The notes: generated by a model not told the origin, from the sequence alone. DNA of 64,000 bases from Cognataquiflexum aquatile (GCF_003316845.1 NZ_QMIK01000004.1:372001-436000); one strand, 5' to 3'. Positions 26,799 through 36,769 are shown, numbered from the stretch's first letter. Numbers and translations: made by a program.

Positions 26799-27923
26799 TC
26801 AGCGGACTGACCTACTATCTAGGATTTCCTTGATCACATCAGATTTTTCATCATAATTTCTATCAAAAGGCAAGGGATAGGCGGTTCTTCCTCTCATTGG
26901 CCAGTTGTTTAGCCAACTTCCTCCATCATGGATTCCCCAAAAGGTAATCCTTGTGATTTTGTCTCGATGCTTGAAAAAAAGCGCAAACAATTCCCCATAT
27001 CGTTTTGCTAATTTTTCTTGGATTTCAATAGGAAGACCTTCTTTGAATGGATTGAATTTTTCATCCGACTCAAAAGTGGCATCTATGTCCGCCCCGTGCC
27101 TATTGACAGGGTTTGGAAGTACATCGATATCCAATTCGGTGAACATCACCTTAAAACCTGCTTCAGATATGGCTACGATTGAAGCTTCAATCTGTTCGAT
27201 AGAAGGAGACTCAAGTCCATAATGTCCCTGCATCCCAATACCGTCTATTCTGATTCCATCGGCGCGGAGCTCTTTTGCCAATAATATTGCAGTGTTCCTT
27301 TTTTCTGGTTTCCACATGTTGTAGTCATTGTAATACAATTCTGCCTCAGGATCCATTTGGTTGGCTTTAATAAAAGCCCTTTTTATAAAGTCCTTTCCTG
27401 CCGCATTGTACCATTTGGAAGTTCTCATTTTGCCATCATCAAAAATGGCCTCATTGACGACATCCCAACCATGCACTTTTCCTTTGTACCTGCCCACCAC
27501 CGCTTCAATGTGGTCTTCCATTCTTTTTAGCAATGCATCTTTCCCTAGGAGGTTTTTATCGGCATCTTCAAAAACCCAATTAGGGGTTTGGTTGTGCCAT
27601 ACCAAGGTGTGGCCCACTATGAAAGCGTCTAATTTTTCTCCCAATGCCACAAACTTGTCTACCGGGTCAAAATTATACTTATCAGGCTCAGGGTGAATCG
27701 GTCCCCATTTCATCATGTTTTCCCCTGTGATGCTGTTGAAATGCTTTTCTAAGACCGCAATGGCTTTAGGTTCCTGACCGTTGACTTGCCGGTTGTTCAA
27801 AGCAGCTCCGATTTTGAAGGAATCTCCAAACGCATCTTTCATTCCCACTTGGGCTTGAGATGAAAGCGAGAGGAGAAATAGACAGATTGAAAATAGGAGT
27901 ATAGGTTTCATGGGTATATGCAT
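26799..27923 (-). CDS. GH10 endo-1,4-beta-xylanase
   Basis: Cleaves the xylan backbone. The 374 residues have a signal peptide (about 1-24). The GH10 catalytic pair is visible: acid/base Glu158 in GWDVVNEAI and nucleophile Glu263 in VMFTELDIDV. HTLVWHNQTPNW near 105 and FWGIHDGGSWLN near 330 line the -1 and -2 subsites. The start ATG overlaps the stop of the GH67 gene (TAATG), which implies coupling; a second ATG at 27911 gives a more usual signal peptide. There is no carbohydrate-binding module. Confidence 0.95.
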   Translation of the reverse strand: MHIPMKPILLFSICLFLLSLSSQAQVGMKDAFGDSFKIGAALNNRQVNGQEPKAIAVLEKHFNSITGENMMKWGPIHPEPDKYNFDPVDKFVALGEKLDAFIVGHTLVWHNQTPNWVFEDADKNLLGKDALLKRMEDHIEAVVGRYKGKVHGWDVVNEAIFDDGKMRTSKWYNAAGKDFIKRAFIKANQMDPEAELYYNDYNMWKPEKRNTAILLAKELRADGIRIDGIGMQGHYGLESPSIEQIEASIVAISEAGFKVMFTELDIDVLPNPVNRHGADIDATFESDEKFNPFKEGLPIEIQEKLAKRYGELFALFFKHRDKITRITFWGIHDGGSWLNNWPMRGRTAYPLPFDRNYDEKSDVIKEILDSRSVR

Positions 27924-30070
27924 TAAATGCCGGGCACAAAATTTCTTTTAAAGTTTACATAGTAATTCAAATCATATTTAGGTTTTTCAACCCCGGCAGG
28001 AAGTGGCATTTTTGAAAATTGCTGAAAGTAAAGCAGGCAGGAGTCTCTCCACCATTCCGCTTCAGCTACCTGGATTTTTAAAAAAGAACTGATATGCTCA
28101 AATCTTTCTCTGTCTATTTTTCCCTCCAGACCGGACCATTGTGTTTGCATCCATCTTGCTCCTTCAACCCCCTTTTGATAACGCAAAGCCATTTCTGTCC
28201 ATAAGGTATTTCCTGTATTCAGTTTTTTATCCCAAGAGACCCTATGAAACCAAAGCAAATGCTCCAAAGGAATTTTGTCCGCATTTCCCCAAGTTTTTTT
28301 CCATTCAGGGGAATATTGCGCCAAGGCGTTGCTTCCTTTATCTGTGCGGTCAAACCCAATGCCGTCTACAGATGCTTTGTGATAGTAAGTAGCTGTCCAA
28401 TCTTCCCTACCGCCGCCGGTCACCCAAGGCCCGGGTCCCCAATGATGGCTTCTAGCCATAATATGGTGCAATCCCAATGGGGTCATATAATTGACCAAAA
28501 TTTCATAGGATTGGAGCATGATATCCTTGGAGGTATTGACAAACTCAGCATCATTAGTAAATGTCATTTTCAGCCAATCCTCGGCGATATCGTCAATATT
28601 GCTGTCAGGATTCCAAGCGAGTTTTCCAAATGCATACCAATCCGCTTGGGCCGTAGGATGCCCGGTCCAGTTTCTGTCTGTTCCTATATTCGCAACACCC
28701 GCAATACCCGTAAGCGGGTAGCCATGAAGGCTTCCGTCTATAACTTTGCTGACAGTACTCCCTTTTCCTTTGGCATAGGTATCAGATTGTATCACTTCTT
28801 GCCACATGGTAGCTAGATTTACCCAATGTGTTTCTTGGCCTAGGTATTCCTTTGTAATCTGGAATTCCATCATCAAAGGGGTTTTTGGCATGGCGCCAAA
28901 AAGCGGATGAAATGGTTCCCTAGGCTGAAAGTCAAGCGGTCCGTTTTTGACCTGCACGATCACATTATCCCTGAATTTCCCATCCAAAGGTTTGAATTCA
29001 TCAAAAGCCTGCTTGATTCTGTCGGTTGGTGTCTTTTCATTGTAGACAAATGCCCGCCACATCACAATCCCGCCAAACGGCTTGACAGCATCCGCAAGCA
29101 TGTTCGCCCCGTCGGCTTGGGTTCGTCCATAATTGTGCGGACCGGGCTGTCCTTCGGAATCAGCTTTGACCAAAAAGCCTCCAAAATCAGGTATGTAGGA
29201 ATATATCTCTTCGGTTTTCTTTTTCCACCAAGCCTGCACCGCCGGATCCAAAGGGTCGGCAGTGGGCAAACTGTCCAATATCATCGGAGCATTGAACCTT
29301 GCCGTGAGGTAAATTTTGATACCGTATGGTCTGAATGCATCTGCAATCGCAGCTGACTTTTCCAGATATTCAGGTGTCAGGACCAAGGCATTGGCATTGA
29401 CATTGGTAATCGAGGTTCCGTTGATGCCGATTGAAGCATTGGCCCGGGCATAGTCGATGTATTGCTGATCGATATGCATCGGAAGCCGGTGCCAATTCCA
29501 AATACTGAAGCCGGCATATCCTCTTTCTACTGTCCTGTTGAGGTTATCCCAATGGTTGAGAAGTCTTTTTTGGATTTTCGGATTTTCTAGAAGGTCAAGG
29601 TTTTCCAGTTTTTCCCTTGTCTGTATGGCTTTCAAAAAAGCAAAAGTGCCATACAATAGGCCAATATCTGTTTTTGCGGTGATGATGATTTTTCCCTGAT
29701 AGGATTTCAGCCAATAGCCTTCTTCTTTGATTTCATCGAGTTTTGGCCCCAGTTTGCTTTTGGTGTCAGCAGGTAAGTCATCAGTTTTGAGCACCCAAGT
29801 CAAATTTGATCCGGTAGTTTTTGAAAAAACAGGATGGATATGGTGACCAAAAAAACCTTCCGAGGCGATTTCAAATTCTTTTTGGATGACCGTTTGGGTG
29901 GCAGAAGCTCCGGATAGGGTGATGTGTTCGAGATAATCCCTGTAATAATCGCTTACTGCTTTGTTTTCAAAGGGTAGATATTGTAGCCAAAGCTTATAGC
30001 CATCGTTGGCAAAGGTGTTATTTACCAAGATCAGTAGCAAAAAGAAGATTGCTGCTTTTTTGATTTTCAT
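27923..30070 (-). CDS. GH67 alpha-glucuronidase
   Basis: Removes 4-O-methylglucuronic acid from the ends of xylo-oligosaccharides, the products of GH10 enzymes. From ATG 30070 it has 715 residues with a signal peptide (MKIKKAAIFFLLL, cleaved after TFA). The N-terminal alpha/beta domain, the barrel with VKADSEGQPGP (catalytic acid region), and VIVQVKNGPLDFQPREPFHPLF (catalytic base region) are recognisable, as is the C-terminal helical domain. It precedes and overlaps the GH10 gene, forming a two-gene xylan operon. The start at 30109 lacks a signal peptide. Confidence 0.95.
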   Translation of the reverse strand: MKIKKAAIFFLLLILVNNTFANDGYKLWLQYLPFENKAVSDYYRDYLEHITLSGASATQTVIQKEFEIASEGFFGHHIHPVFSKTTGSNLTWVLKTDDLPADTKSKLGPKLDEIKEEGYWLKSYQGKIIITAKTDIGLLYGTFAFLKAIQTREKLENLDLLENPKIQKRLLNHWDNLNRTVERGYAGFSIWNWHRLPMHIDQQYIDYARANASIGINGTSITNVNANALVLTPEYLEKSAAIADAFRPYGIKIYLTARFNAPMILDSLPTADPLDPAVQAWWKKKTEEIYSYIPDFGGFLVKADSEGQPGPHNYGRTQADGANMLADAVKPFGGIVMWRAFVYNEKTPTDRIKQAFDEFKPLDGKFRDNVIVQVKNGPLDFQPREPFHPLFGAMPKTPLMMEFQITKEYLGQETHWVNLATMWQEVIQSDTYAKGKGSTVSKVIDGSLHGYPLTGIAGVANIGTDRNWTGHPTAQADWYAFGKLAWNPDSNIDDIAEDWLKMTFTNDAEFVNTSKDIMLQSYEILVNYMTPLGLHHIMARSHHWGPGPWVTGGGREDWTATYYHKASVDGIGFDRTDKGSNALAQYSPEWKKTWGNADKIPLEHLLWFHRVSWDKKLNTGNTLWTEMALRYQKGVEGARWMQTQWSGLEGKIDRERFEHISSFLKIQVAEAEWWRDSCLLYFQQFSKMPLPAGVEKPKYDLNYYVNFKRNFVPGI

Positions 30071-30193
30071 GGTGGATAAAATAGGTTTGATTGACTGATG
30101 AAAGGTCAAGCTAAATAATTTCGAATGAAAGAATCCTGCATTCTTGATAAGCGGAGTTCAAATTGTGCAGGATGTTTACAAAAGTTGGATTTC

Positions 30194-31705
30194 TTATCCT
30201 TTCGATCCTGTTTCAAATATTTTTTCTTCCGATTTGCAGATTTGTTGGATGGCATCTCTGCCCGAAAAGGCTGCCGGTGGCAATCCTCCTCCTGTGGCCA
30301 CCCAATGACCTGCCATATAAAATCCCTTCAGTTGGTCAAAATGGCTTGAGATTTTGGTCTTGGTAGACCTCGGAGTGGGCAACCAGCCTTTAAAGCTACC
30401 GTTGTGATTTCCGGTCCAGTTTTCAAATGTGATAGGGGTACTGATATCCATGAAATCTACCTGATCGGAAATTCCGGGAAATTCTCGCTCCAGATTTTTG
30501 AGCAATTCTTTTTCGATCCTTGATTTTTCTTCGAGATAAGCTTCTTCTCCTTTTTGATGAAGTTTTTCCCAAAATTCAAAATCCGTGTCAATCATGGCTG
30601 TGACCAGAGTTTTTCCCTTTGGAGCAATGGTGGGATCAAAGTTGTAGATTTGAAAGGATATCCTGTCATGAAGCCAATTTCCTACCCTGAGTTTTTTGTC
30701 CAAAGGGATATTGAGCCCGATGATGGAAGAAGTGACTTTTTCAAATGTGCGGTTGAGGCCGGCAGAAAAATACAGGAGAGAGGGAAAAGTTTTTAAAGTC
30801 CTGTAGGCATCCAGTGTACTTTCATCCACATAACCCGGTTCCAGTAACTTGAACAATACCGTGTAGCCATCACAGGCAGAAACCACATAGTCAGAAAAGT
30901 GGGATACTAAATCTTCAGTTTTGATTCCAACTGCCTTATTGTTTTCAATGATGATTTTGGTGACTCTTTGTCCCAACTTCAATTTGCCCCCAAGGTCCGT
31001 ATACCTTTTGGTCAGCATCTCGGTAAATTTCCCTGACCCCCCGATAGGATAACCTGCTATTTTATTTGCAGCATAACTCAATTGCAGAAGCATAAAACTC
31101 ATGGACATGTCCGGTGACCATAAATTTTCAAAAGCCTTTTTCAGAATTTTCGACTGGAATTTTTTTGCAAATTCCTTGACTGTCATTTCGTTATATTTTC
31201 CCAGGGCACTTACGGCAGGCATATTATCCATAAAGATCTTGCTCCAATCCCAAGCCTGCATCAAACCAAAAGCCCGGTCCATGGTAAAATTGGCATCCGA
31301 CAGAATCTTGATATTGTGGATCAATTCTCCAATCAATCTTGAATCTACCGGAGAAATAGCCAATAAATGTTGCTGAAGTTTATTGGGGTCACTATAAAAA
31401 TGGATATCCTTTCCATTGATGTTTTTGCACTCCAAGAAACTTTCATGGTAATGAAAATCCATGTTTTGCAAAACTCCAAGATCAGACCACATCTTATAAA
31501 AATCTATTCCGGGTGCAGAACCGACGAGCCAATGAATGGAACCGTTGACATTGTAACCTGCTTTTTCCCAAGAAGTACAGGCTCCACCCGTCTTCTTTCC
31601 CATTTCAAAAATGGTGACATCAAATCCGTTGAGCCTTCCGTAAATTCCTGCAGCAAGACCTGCAACACCACCACCGATAATGTTGATTTTTTTTGAATCT
31701 CTCAT
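30194..31705 (-). CDS. CrtI/CrtISO-type FAD-dependent oxidoreductase
   Basis: A 503-residue FAD enzyme of the phytoene desaturase/carotenoid isomerase superfamily. The dinucleotide-binding motif GGGVAGLAAG is at 11-20, followed by EMGKKTGGACTSW. The C-terminal FAD segment is GFYMAGHWVATGGGLPPAAFSGRDA near 460-485. It lacks the membrane tail of plant enzymes. The substrate cannot be read; no other carotenoid gene is nearby. It points away from the xylose operon, and the 336-bp gap between them holds the operator described below. Confidence 0.82.
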   Translation of the reverse strand: MRDSKKINIIGGGVAGLAAGIYGRLNGFDVTIFEMGKKTGGACTSWEKAGYNVNGSIHWLVGSAPGIDFYKMWSDLGVLQNMDFHYHESFLECKNINGKDIHFYSDPNKLQQHLLAISPVDSRLIGELIHNIKILSDANFTMDRAFGLMQAWDWSKIFMDNMPAVSALGKYNEMTVKEFAKKFQSKILKKAFENLWSPDMSMSFMLLQLSYAANKIAGYPIGGSGKFTEMLTKRYTDLGGKLKLGQRVTKIIIENNKAVGIKTEDLVSHFSDYVVSACDGYTVLFKLLEPGYVDESTLDAYRTLKTFPSLLYFSAGLNRTFEKVTSSIIGLNIPLDKKLRVGNWLHDRISFQIYNFDPTIAPKGKTLVTAMIDTDFEFWEKLHQKGEEAYLEEKSRIEKELLKNLEREFPGISDQVDFMDISTPITFENWTGNHNGSFKGWLPTPRSTKTKISSHFDQLKGFYMAGHWVATGGGLPPAAFSGRDAIQQICKSEEKIFETGSKG

Positions 31706-31955
31706 GGTATTCTGGGTTTGGTTAAAGGAAAAAAAGTTGTGGAAGGGGAGCTTTTATAAAGTTAACCTGAATTGGGCTAAAAAAAACCAAGAGGTAAAAT
31801 ATTTCTCTGCTTTCAAGGTTTTTCACAGTTTATTTTCAAAAGGGGAATTCAAACAAATTTAAATTCAAAATAAACCAAGAATATAAGAACTATCCCTGCT
31901 AATGGAAGGACTTTGATTTAAATATAAAAACACTAGTCAGATTAGCCGAAAACAT

Positions 31956-31963
31956 TATATTTG
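31956..31963 (+). promoter_or_regulatory. Candidate -7 element of the xylose operon promoter
   Basis: A perfect TATATTTG (TAnnTTTG class) lies 78 bp before the symporter ATG. No clear TTTG is found at the usual distance upstream, which would suit a promoter that needs activation or is otherwise weak. Confidence 0.45.
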
Positions 31964-31996
31964 AAAATAATTCGGTCAAAAAAAGAAATTATCTTT

Positions 31997-32010
31997 TGCA
32001 ATCGATTACG
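31997..32010 (+). promoter_or_regulatory. LacI-family-type operator upstream of the symporter
   Basis: The sequence TGCAATCGATTACG fits the LacI-family consensus TGnAAnCGnTTnCA with one mismatch, and has the central CG. It lies just after the predicted transcript start and 31 bp before the symporter gene, where a repressor would block transcription. The regulator gene is not in the window. The rest of the 31706-32041 gap is AT-rich with nothing else recognised. Confidence 0.55.
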
Positions 32011-32041
32011 AATCATAATCATTTACAATAAACCATAACCT

Positions 32042-33685
32042 ATGTTATTAGAACCCTTAGACCTCGCCGTATTTATCGGGTATTGCTTACTGATTGTGGG
32101 CATGGGCCTTTTCGTTTCCCGGGAAAAGGAAGGCCATATTAAAGACTCCAAAGATTACTTTTTGGCTTCGAAAGCACTGCCCTGGTGGGCTGTGGGTGCA
32201 TCGCTTATAGCATCAAATATTTCCGCCGAGCAATTTATTGGCATGTCGGGTTCTGGTTTTGCCATGGGATTGGCAATATCCACCTACGAATGGATGGCAG
32301 CAGCCACACTTGTTGTGGTGGCCATATTTTTTCTACCGGTGTATTTGAAAAAAGGCATTTACACCATGCCGGGATTCTTGTTGGACAGATATGATACAAG
32401 GGTCAGGACCACCATGGCGATTTTCTGGTTGCTGTTATATGTTTTTGTTAACCTTACCTCGGTACTATACCTTGGAGCATTGAGCTTAAATACCATCCTG
32501 AATGTCCCGATGACTTACGGTATTTTAGGCTTGGCGCTTTTTTCTATGGTTTATTCGATTTATGGAGGTTTGAAAGCTGTCGCATGGACTGATGTGGTGC
32601 AGGTGGTGTTTTTGATAGCAGGAGGTTTATCTACCACCTATATAGCCCTTCAAATTGTTGGGGATGGCAGTGCTTGGGATGGTTTGGGTCTTTTGAGAAA
32701 AGAAGTTCCAGGTCACTTTTCAATGATCCTTTCCAAAGGTGAAATGATGATTTCTGATGGAAAAGGCGGGACAAGAGACGCTTATTTGGACCTTCCGGGT
32801 ATCAGTGTGTTGGTAGGAGGGATGTGGATTACCAACCTGAGTTATTGGGGATTCAACCAATACATTACCCAAAGGGCTTTGGCCGCTAAGAATCTTGATG
32901 AAGCCCAAAAGGGGATGATTTTTGCAGGGTTTTTGAAACTTTTGATGCCATTGATAGTCGTTATCCCCGGAATTGCAGCTTGGGTGATTGTAAAAAATGA
33001 TATTGATCCGGGTTTTATTGCATCTATGAATGATCCTGTGACAGGATTGATCAAGTCAGACAGGGCATATCCTACCTTGCTTCAGATTTTGCCAACAGGT
33101 TTAAAGGGGTTGGCGTTTGCGGCCTTGACTGCAGCGATTGTATCTTCCTTGGCCTCCATGGCCAACAGTACTTCTACGATCTTCACGATGGATATCTACA
33201 AACAATACATTGACAAAGATGCATCCGAGACCAAGCAAGTGAGGGTAGGAAGATTGTCAGCTTTGATCGCGTTTGTTGTTGCTGCTATCGTAGCTCCGGC
33301 TTTGGGGTCATTGGATCAGGCTTTTCAGTTTATCCAAGAATATACAGGTTTCGTTTCTCCGGGTGTTTTTGCCATCTTCTTCTTCGGGGTGTTCTGGAAA
33401 AAAACCACTTCCAATGCTGCGTTGACTGCTGCGATTTTGACAATTCCATTGTCTACAGTTTTGAAATTCAGTTTACCAAACCTTCCATTCCTTGACAGGA
33501 TGGGTGTCGTGTTCTTGGTTATTTCCGCGTTGATTATTTTGATCAGTTTGTATGAAGGCAAAGGAAAAGACCATCCAAATAGCATTGAAATCAATAGAGA
33601 GCTTTTCAAGACAAGCACTACATTCAAAATCGGAGCTATCCTTATTTCAGGTATTACAGCCGCCCTTTACATTATATTCTGGTAG
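32042..33685 (+). CDS. Sodium/sugar symporter of the SSS (SGLT) family, probably xylose uptake
   Basis: A 547-residue inner-membrane protein with about 14 hydrophobic helices, typical of vSGLT-like transporters. Family segments are SNISAEQFIGMSGSGFAMG near 58-76, YGGLKAVAWTDVVQ near 178-191, WGFNQYITQRALAAKNLDEAQKG near 265-287, and ALTAAIVSSLASMANSTSTIFTMD near 360-383, which carries the Na2-site Ser/Thr residues. It is 12 bp upstream of xylB and is therefore likely to import D-xylose with sodium; the substrate is inferred from context. Confidence 0.93.
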   Translation: MLLEPLDLAVFIGYCLLIVGMGLFVSREKEGHIKDSKDYFLASKALPWWAVGASLIASNISAEQFIGMSGSGFAMGLAISTYEWMAAATLVVVAIFFLPVYLKKGIYTMPGFLLDRYDTRVRTTMAIFWLLLYVFVNLTSVLYLGALSLNTILNVPMTYGILGLALFSMVYSIYGGLKAVAWTDVVQVVFLIAGGLSTTYIALQIVGDGSAWDGLGLLRKEVPGHFSMILSKGEMMISDGKGGTRDAYLDLPGISVLVGGMWITNLSYWGFNQYITQRALAAKNLDEAQKGMIFAGFLKLLMPLIVVIPGIAAWVIVKNDIDPGFIASMNDPVTGLIKSDRAYPTLLQILPTGLKGLAFAALTAAIVSSLASMANSTSTIFTMDIYKQYIDKDASETKQVRVGRLSALIAFVVAAIVAPALGSLDQAFQFIQEYTGFVSPGVFAIFFFGVFWKKTTSNAALTAAILTIPLSTVLKFSLPNLPFLDRMGVVFLVISALIILISLYEGKGKDHPNSIEINRELFKTSTTFKIGAILISGITAALYIIFW

Positions 33686-33697
33686 AATTAATCAAGC

Positions 33698-35188
33698 ATG
33701 AGAAGATTATTAATTGGATATGATATCGGGAGTTCTTCGGTAAAAGCTACCCTTTTGGATGCTGATACCGGAAAAGTTGTAGCGACAGAAGGCTTGCCAA
33801 AAGTGGAAATGACCATCTCAGCCCCTCAAAAAGACTGGGCGGAACAGGATCCTGACATGTGGTGGAAGTATATCATAGATACCACGCATGCCATCGTCAA
33901 AAAGGGAAATATCCTGTCAGGCGAACTGAATGCCATAGGGATTTCCTATCAGATGCATGGATTGGTTTGTGTTGATAAAAACGGAAAAGTTATCCGTCCT
34001 TCCATCATTTGGTGTGACAGCCGGGCTGTTGGGATAGGAAACAAAGCTTTTCAGGAATTGGGAGAAGAATATTGCCTTCCCCATTTGTTGAATTCTCCGG
34101 GAAATTTTACGGCATCCAAGCTGAAGTGGGTCAAGGAAAACGAACCTGACCTTTATGCCCGCATCCATAAAATCATGCTTCCCGGTGATTACATCGCCAT
34201 GAAGCTTTCCGGTGAAATCAAAACTTCGGAGACAGGTCTTTCAGAAGGGATTTTCTGGGATTTTAAGTCAAATGGATTGTCCAAAAAGCTATTGGAATAC
34301 TACGGAATCGATGAATCACTGATCGCAGATGTAGTGCCTTCTTTCTCCTTTCAGGGAAAGGTGAATTCCGAAGCTGCGGAAATTTTGGGAATAGAAGCCG
34401 GTGTTCCGATTACATACCGTGCCGGGGACCAACCCAACAATGCTTTTTCCCTCAATGTATTGGAAGAAGGAGAATTGGCTACTACAGCAGGTACAAGTGG
34501 GACAGTTTATGGAGTAAGTACACGAGCGGTATATGACCCGAAATCAAGAGTAAATACCTTTGTCCATGTCAACCACAAGCAGGAAGATCCAAAATATGGT
34601 GTTTTGCTTTGTGTCAACGGAACAGGGATTTTGAATTCCTGGCTCAAAAAACTCTTGGGAGGTGAAAGCATTTCCTATCCTGAAATGAATGACTTGGCAG
34701 CCCAGGTTCCGATAGGTTCTGAAGGCTTGAAGTTTATCCCATTTGGAAACGGTGTGGAAAGGATCATGGAAAACAAATCCGTGGACGCGCATCTTTCAGG
34801 CATCAATCTTCTCAAGCATGACAGGAGACATGTTCTCCGGGCAGGGCAGGAAGGGATAGTAGCTTCGCTGACTTATGGTTTTAGCATCATGAAAGACATG
34901 GGCCTAAATCTCGACACTGTCAAAGCAGGAAGAGCAAATATGTTTTTGAGTCCATTGTTCAGAGAGGCTTTTGTGAACATGAACGGCGTCACTCTTGAGT
35001 TGTATGACACTGATGGCTCTCAGGGAGCAGCACGGGGAGCAGGGATCGGTGCAGGAATTTACGCCTCTCCAAAAGAAGCGTTTCAGGGCCTTGAAAAATT
35101 AGCATCAAAAGAACCTGACCCTTCTTTGGTCAGTGCCTATAAGGAAGTCTACGAAAGTTGGTTGGAGGCATTGAAAAAAGTGCAGTGA
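33698..35188 (+). CDS. xylB: Xylulokinase
   Basis: An FGGY-family sugar kinase of 496 residues that phosphorylates D-xylulose with ATP. The N-terminal phosphate loop GYDIGSSSVKATLLD is at 7-21. WAEQDPDMWW near 48, YQMHGLV near 86, IIWCDSRA near 106-113 and TTAGTSGTVYG near 263-273 are family segments. It lies between the symporter and xylA. The family length and the context make xylulose the clear substrate. Confidence 0.95.
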   Translation: MRRLLIGYDIGSSSVKATLLDADTGKVVATEGLPKVEMTISAPQKDWAEQDPDMWWKYIIDTTHAIVKKGNILSGELNAIGISYQMHGLVCVDKNGKVIRPSIIWCDSRAVGIGNKAFQELGEEYCLPHLLNSPGNFTASKLKWVKENEPDLYARIHKIMLPGDYIAMKLSGEIKTSETGLSEGIFWDFKSNGLSKKLLEYYGIDESLIADVVPSFSFQGKVNSEAAEILGIEAGVPITYRAGDQPNNAFSLNVLEEGELATTAGTSGTVYGVSTRAVYDPKSRVNTFVHVNHKQEDPKYGVLLCVNGTGILNSWLKKLLGGESISYPEMNDLAAQVPIGSEGLKFIPFGNGVERIMENKSVDAHLSGINLLKHDRRHVLRAGQEGIVASLTYGFSIMKDMGLNLDTVKAGRANMFLSPLFREAFVNMNGVTLELYDTDGSQGAARGAGIGAGIYASPKEAFQGLEKLASKEPDPSLVSAYKEVYESWLEALKKVQ

Positions 35189-35204
35189 TCGGTTTTTGTA
35201 GTTT

Positions 35205-35380
35205 ACAGTAAACAGTTTACAGTGGACAGTTTACAGTTGTCAATGGATAGTTTACAGTGTGCAGTCGCAGCGTTTATTAATTCATACCAGTTATTGAATA
35301 CTGCTTACTGATCACTGAATACTGCTTACTGAACACTGCTTACTCAAATCTCACGTCTCAAATCTCATATCTCAAATCTA
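35205..35380. repeat. Two heptanucleotide arrays between xylB and xylA
   Basis: The 211-bp gap is filled by 7-bp lattices. CAGT (or a one-base variant) recurs at 35205, 35212, 35219, 35226, 35233, 35240, 35247, 35254 and 35261. After a spacer, ACTG changing to TCTC recurs at 35300, 35307 and every 7 bases up to 35377. In each unit four bases are nearly fixed and three vary freely. Confidence 0.9.
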
Positions 35381-35399
35381 AAAATAACCTATAAATACC

Positions 35400-36713
35400 A
35401 TGTCAAAAACCTATTTTCCAAACATCGACAAAATCAAGTTTGAAGGAAAAGGCTCCAAAAATCCATTTGCTTTCAAATATTATGATGAAAATAAAATTGT
35501 AGGGGGAAAGACCCTCAAAGAACACTTCAAGTTTTCAATTGCCTATTGGCATACCTTCTGTGCCACCGGTGCAGATCCTTTTGGACCGGGAACGATGGTG
35601 AGACCTTGGGATGCCAATGCAGATGCAGTCCAAAGAGCCAAAGACAAGATGGATGCGGCTTTTGAATTCATCACCAAAATCGGCGCTCCCTATTATTGCT
35701 TCCATGACATTGACCTCATAGACGAAGGAAATTCTCTTTCCGAATACGAAAGCAGAATGCAGATCATCACAGATTATGCCAAGCAAAAGCAAGCAGAAAC
35801 CGGGGTGAAATTGCTTTGGGGAACAGCCAATGTATTCTCCAATCCACGCTATATGAACGGTGCTTCTACCAATCCCGACTTCAATGTCGTGACTTGGGCG
35901 GGAACTCAGGTGAAAAATGCGATCGATGCCACCATCAAATTAGGCGGAGAAAATTATGTATTCTGGGGAGGAAGAGAAGGTTATATGTCTCTTTTGAATA
36001 CCGATATGAAACGCGAAACCGAGCACCTTGGCAGATTTTTGACCATGGCTAGGGATTATGCAAGAAAGAACGGATTCAAAGGAACGTTCTTTATCGAGCC
36101 AAAGCCGATGGAACCTACCAAACACCAATATGACTATGATTCCGCCACAGTGATCGGTTTCTTGAGACATTTTGGATTGGATAAGGATTTCAAATTGAAT
36201 ATCGAAGTCAACCATGCGACATTGGCGGGCCATACTTTCCAACATGAATTGCAGGTAGCAGCTGATGCAGGGATGTTGGGGTCCATCGATGCCAACAGAG
36301 GAGATGCGCAAAACGGATGGGATACCGACCAATTTGCTATCAACCTTCAGGAATTGACTGAGGCTATGTTGGTGATCCTTCAAGGCGGAGGATTAAAAGG
36401 TGGAGGGGTGAACTTTGATGCGAAAGTAAGAAGAAATTCCACAGACCTTGAAGATCTGTTCTTGGCACATATTGGCTCTATGGATGCTTTCGCGAGAGGC
36501 ATGTTGATCGCCAATGACATCTTAGAAAACTCAGCTTACCTTGATCTGAGAAAGCAGCGTTATGCTTCTTTTGATGCAGGAAAAGGAAAAGAATTCGAAG
36601 AAGGAAAGCTGACTTTGGAGGATTTGAGAAGCTTGGCAGTTGCCAACGGCGAACCAAAACAAACAAGCGGCAAGCAGGAATTGTACGAAAATATCCTGAA
36701 TGAATTCATTTAG
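35400..36713 (+). CDS. xylA: Xylose isomerase
   Basis: Converts D-xylose to D-xylulose. The 437 residues fit the class II group. The catalytic His/Asp pair His102 and Asp105 lies in CFHDIDL. Metal ligands are seen in [17 protein letters not shown] near 231, [17 protein letters not shown] near 265 and [16 protein letters not shown] near 297-312. It lies 211 bp after xylB behind the heptamer arrays and has its own terminator. With the symporter and xylB it makes a complete xylose entry route to the pentose phosphate pathway. Confidence 0.97.
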   Translation: MSKTYFPNIDKIKFEGKGSKNPFAFKYYDENKIVGGKTLKEHFKFSIAYWHTFCATGADPFGPGTMVRPWDANADAVQRAKDKMDAAFEFITKIGAPYYCFHDIDLIDEGNSLSEYESRMQIITDYAKQKQAETGVKLLWGTANVFSNPRYMNGASTNPDFNVVTWAGTQVKNAIDATIKLGGENYVFWGGREGYMSLLNTDMKRETEHLGRFLTMARDYARKNGFKGTFFIEPKPMEPTKHQYDYDSATVIGFLRHFGLDKDFKLNIEVNHATLAGHTFQHELQVAADAGMLGSIDANRGDAQNGWDTDQFAINLQELTEAMLVILQGGGLKGGGVNFDAKVRRNSTDLEDLFLAHIGSMDAFARGMLIANDILENSAYLDLRKQRYASFDAGKGKEFEEGKLTLEDLRSLAVANGEPKQTSGKQELYENILNEFI

Positions 36714-36736
36714 GATTTAACGAAACATACATGGAG

Positions 36737-36769
36737 AAACCGTCTGGTGTGAACTAGACGGTTTTTTTG
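36737..36769 (+). terminator. Terminator of xylA
   Basis: A perfect 9-bp stem (AAACCGTCT/AGACGGTTT) with a nine-base loop runs into seven T residues, 24 bp after the xylA stop. Confidence 0.92.

Noticed and set aside
35205-35380. CRISPR array
   Set aside because: Units are 7 bp without spacers of fixed length, and no cas gene is present.
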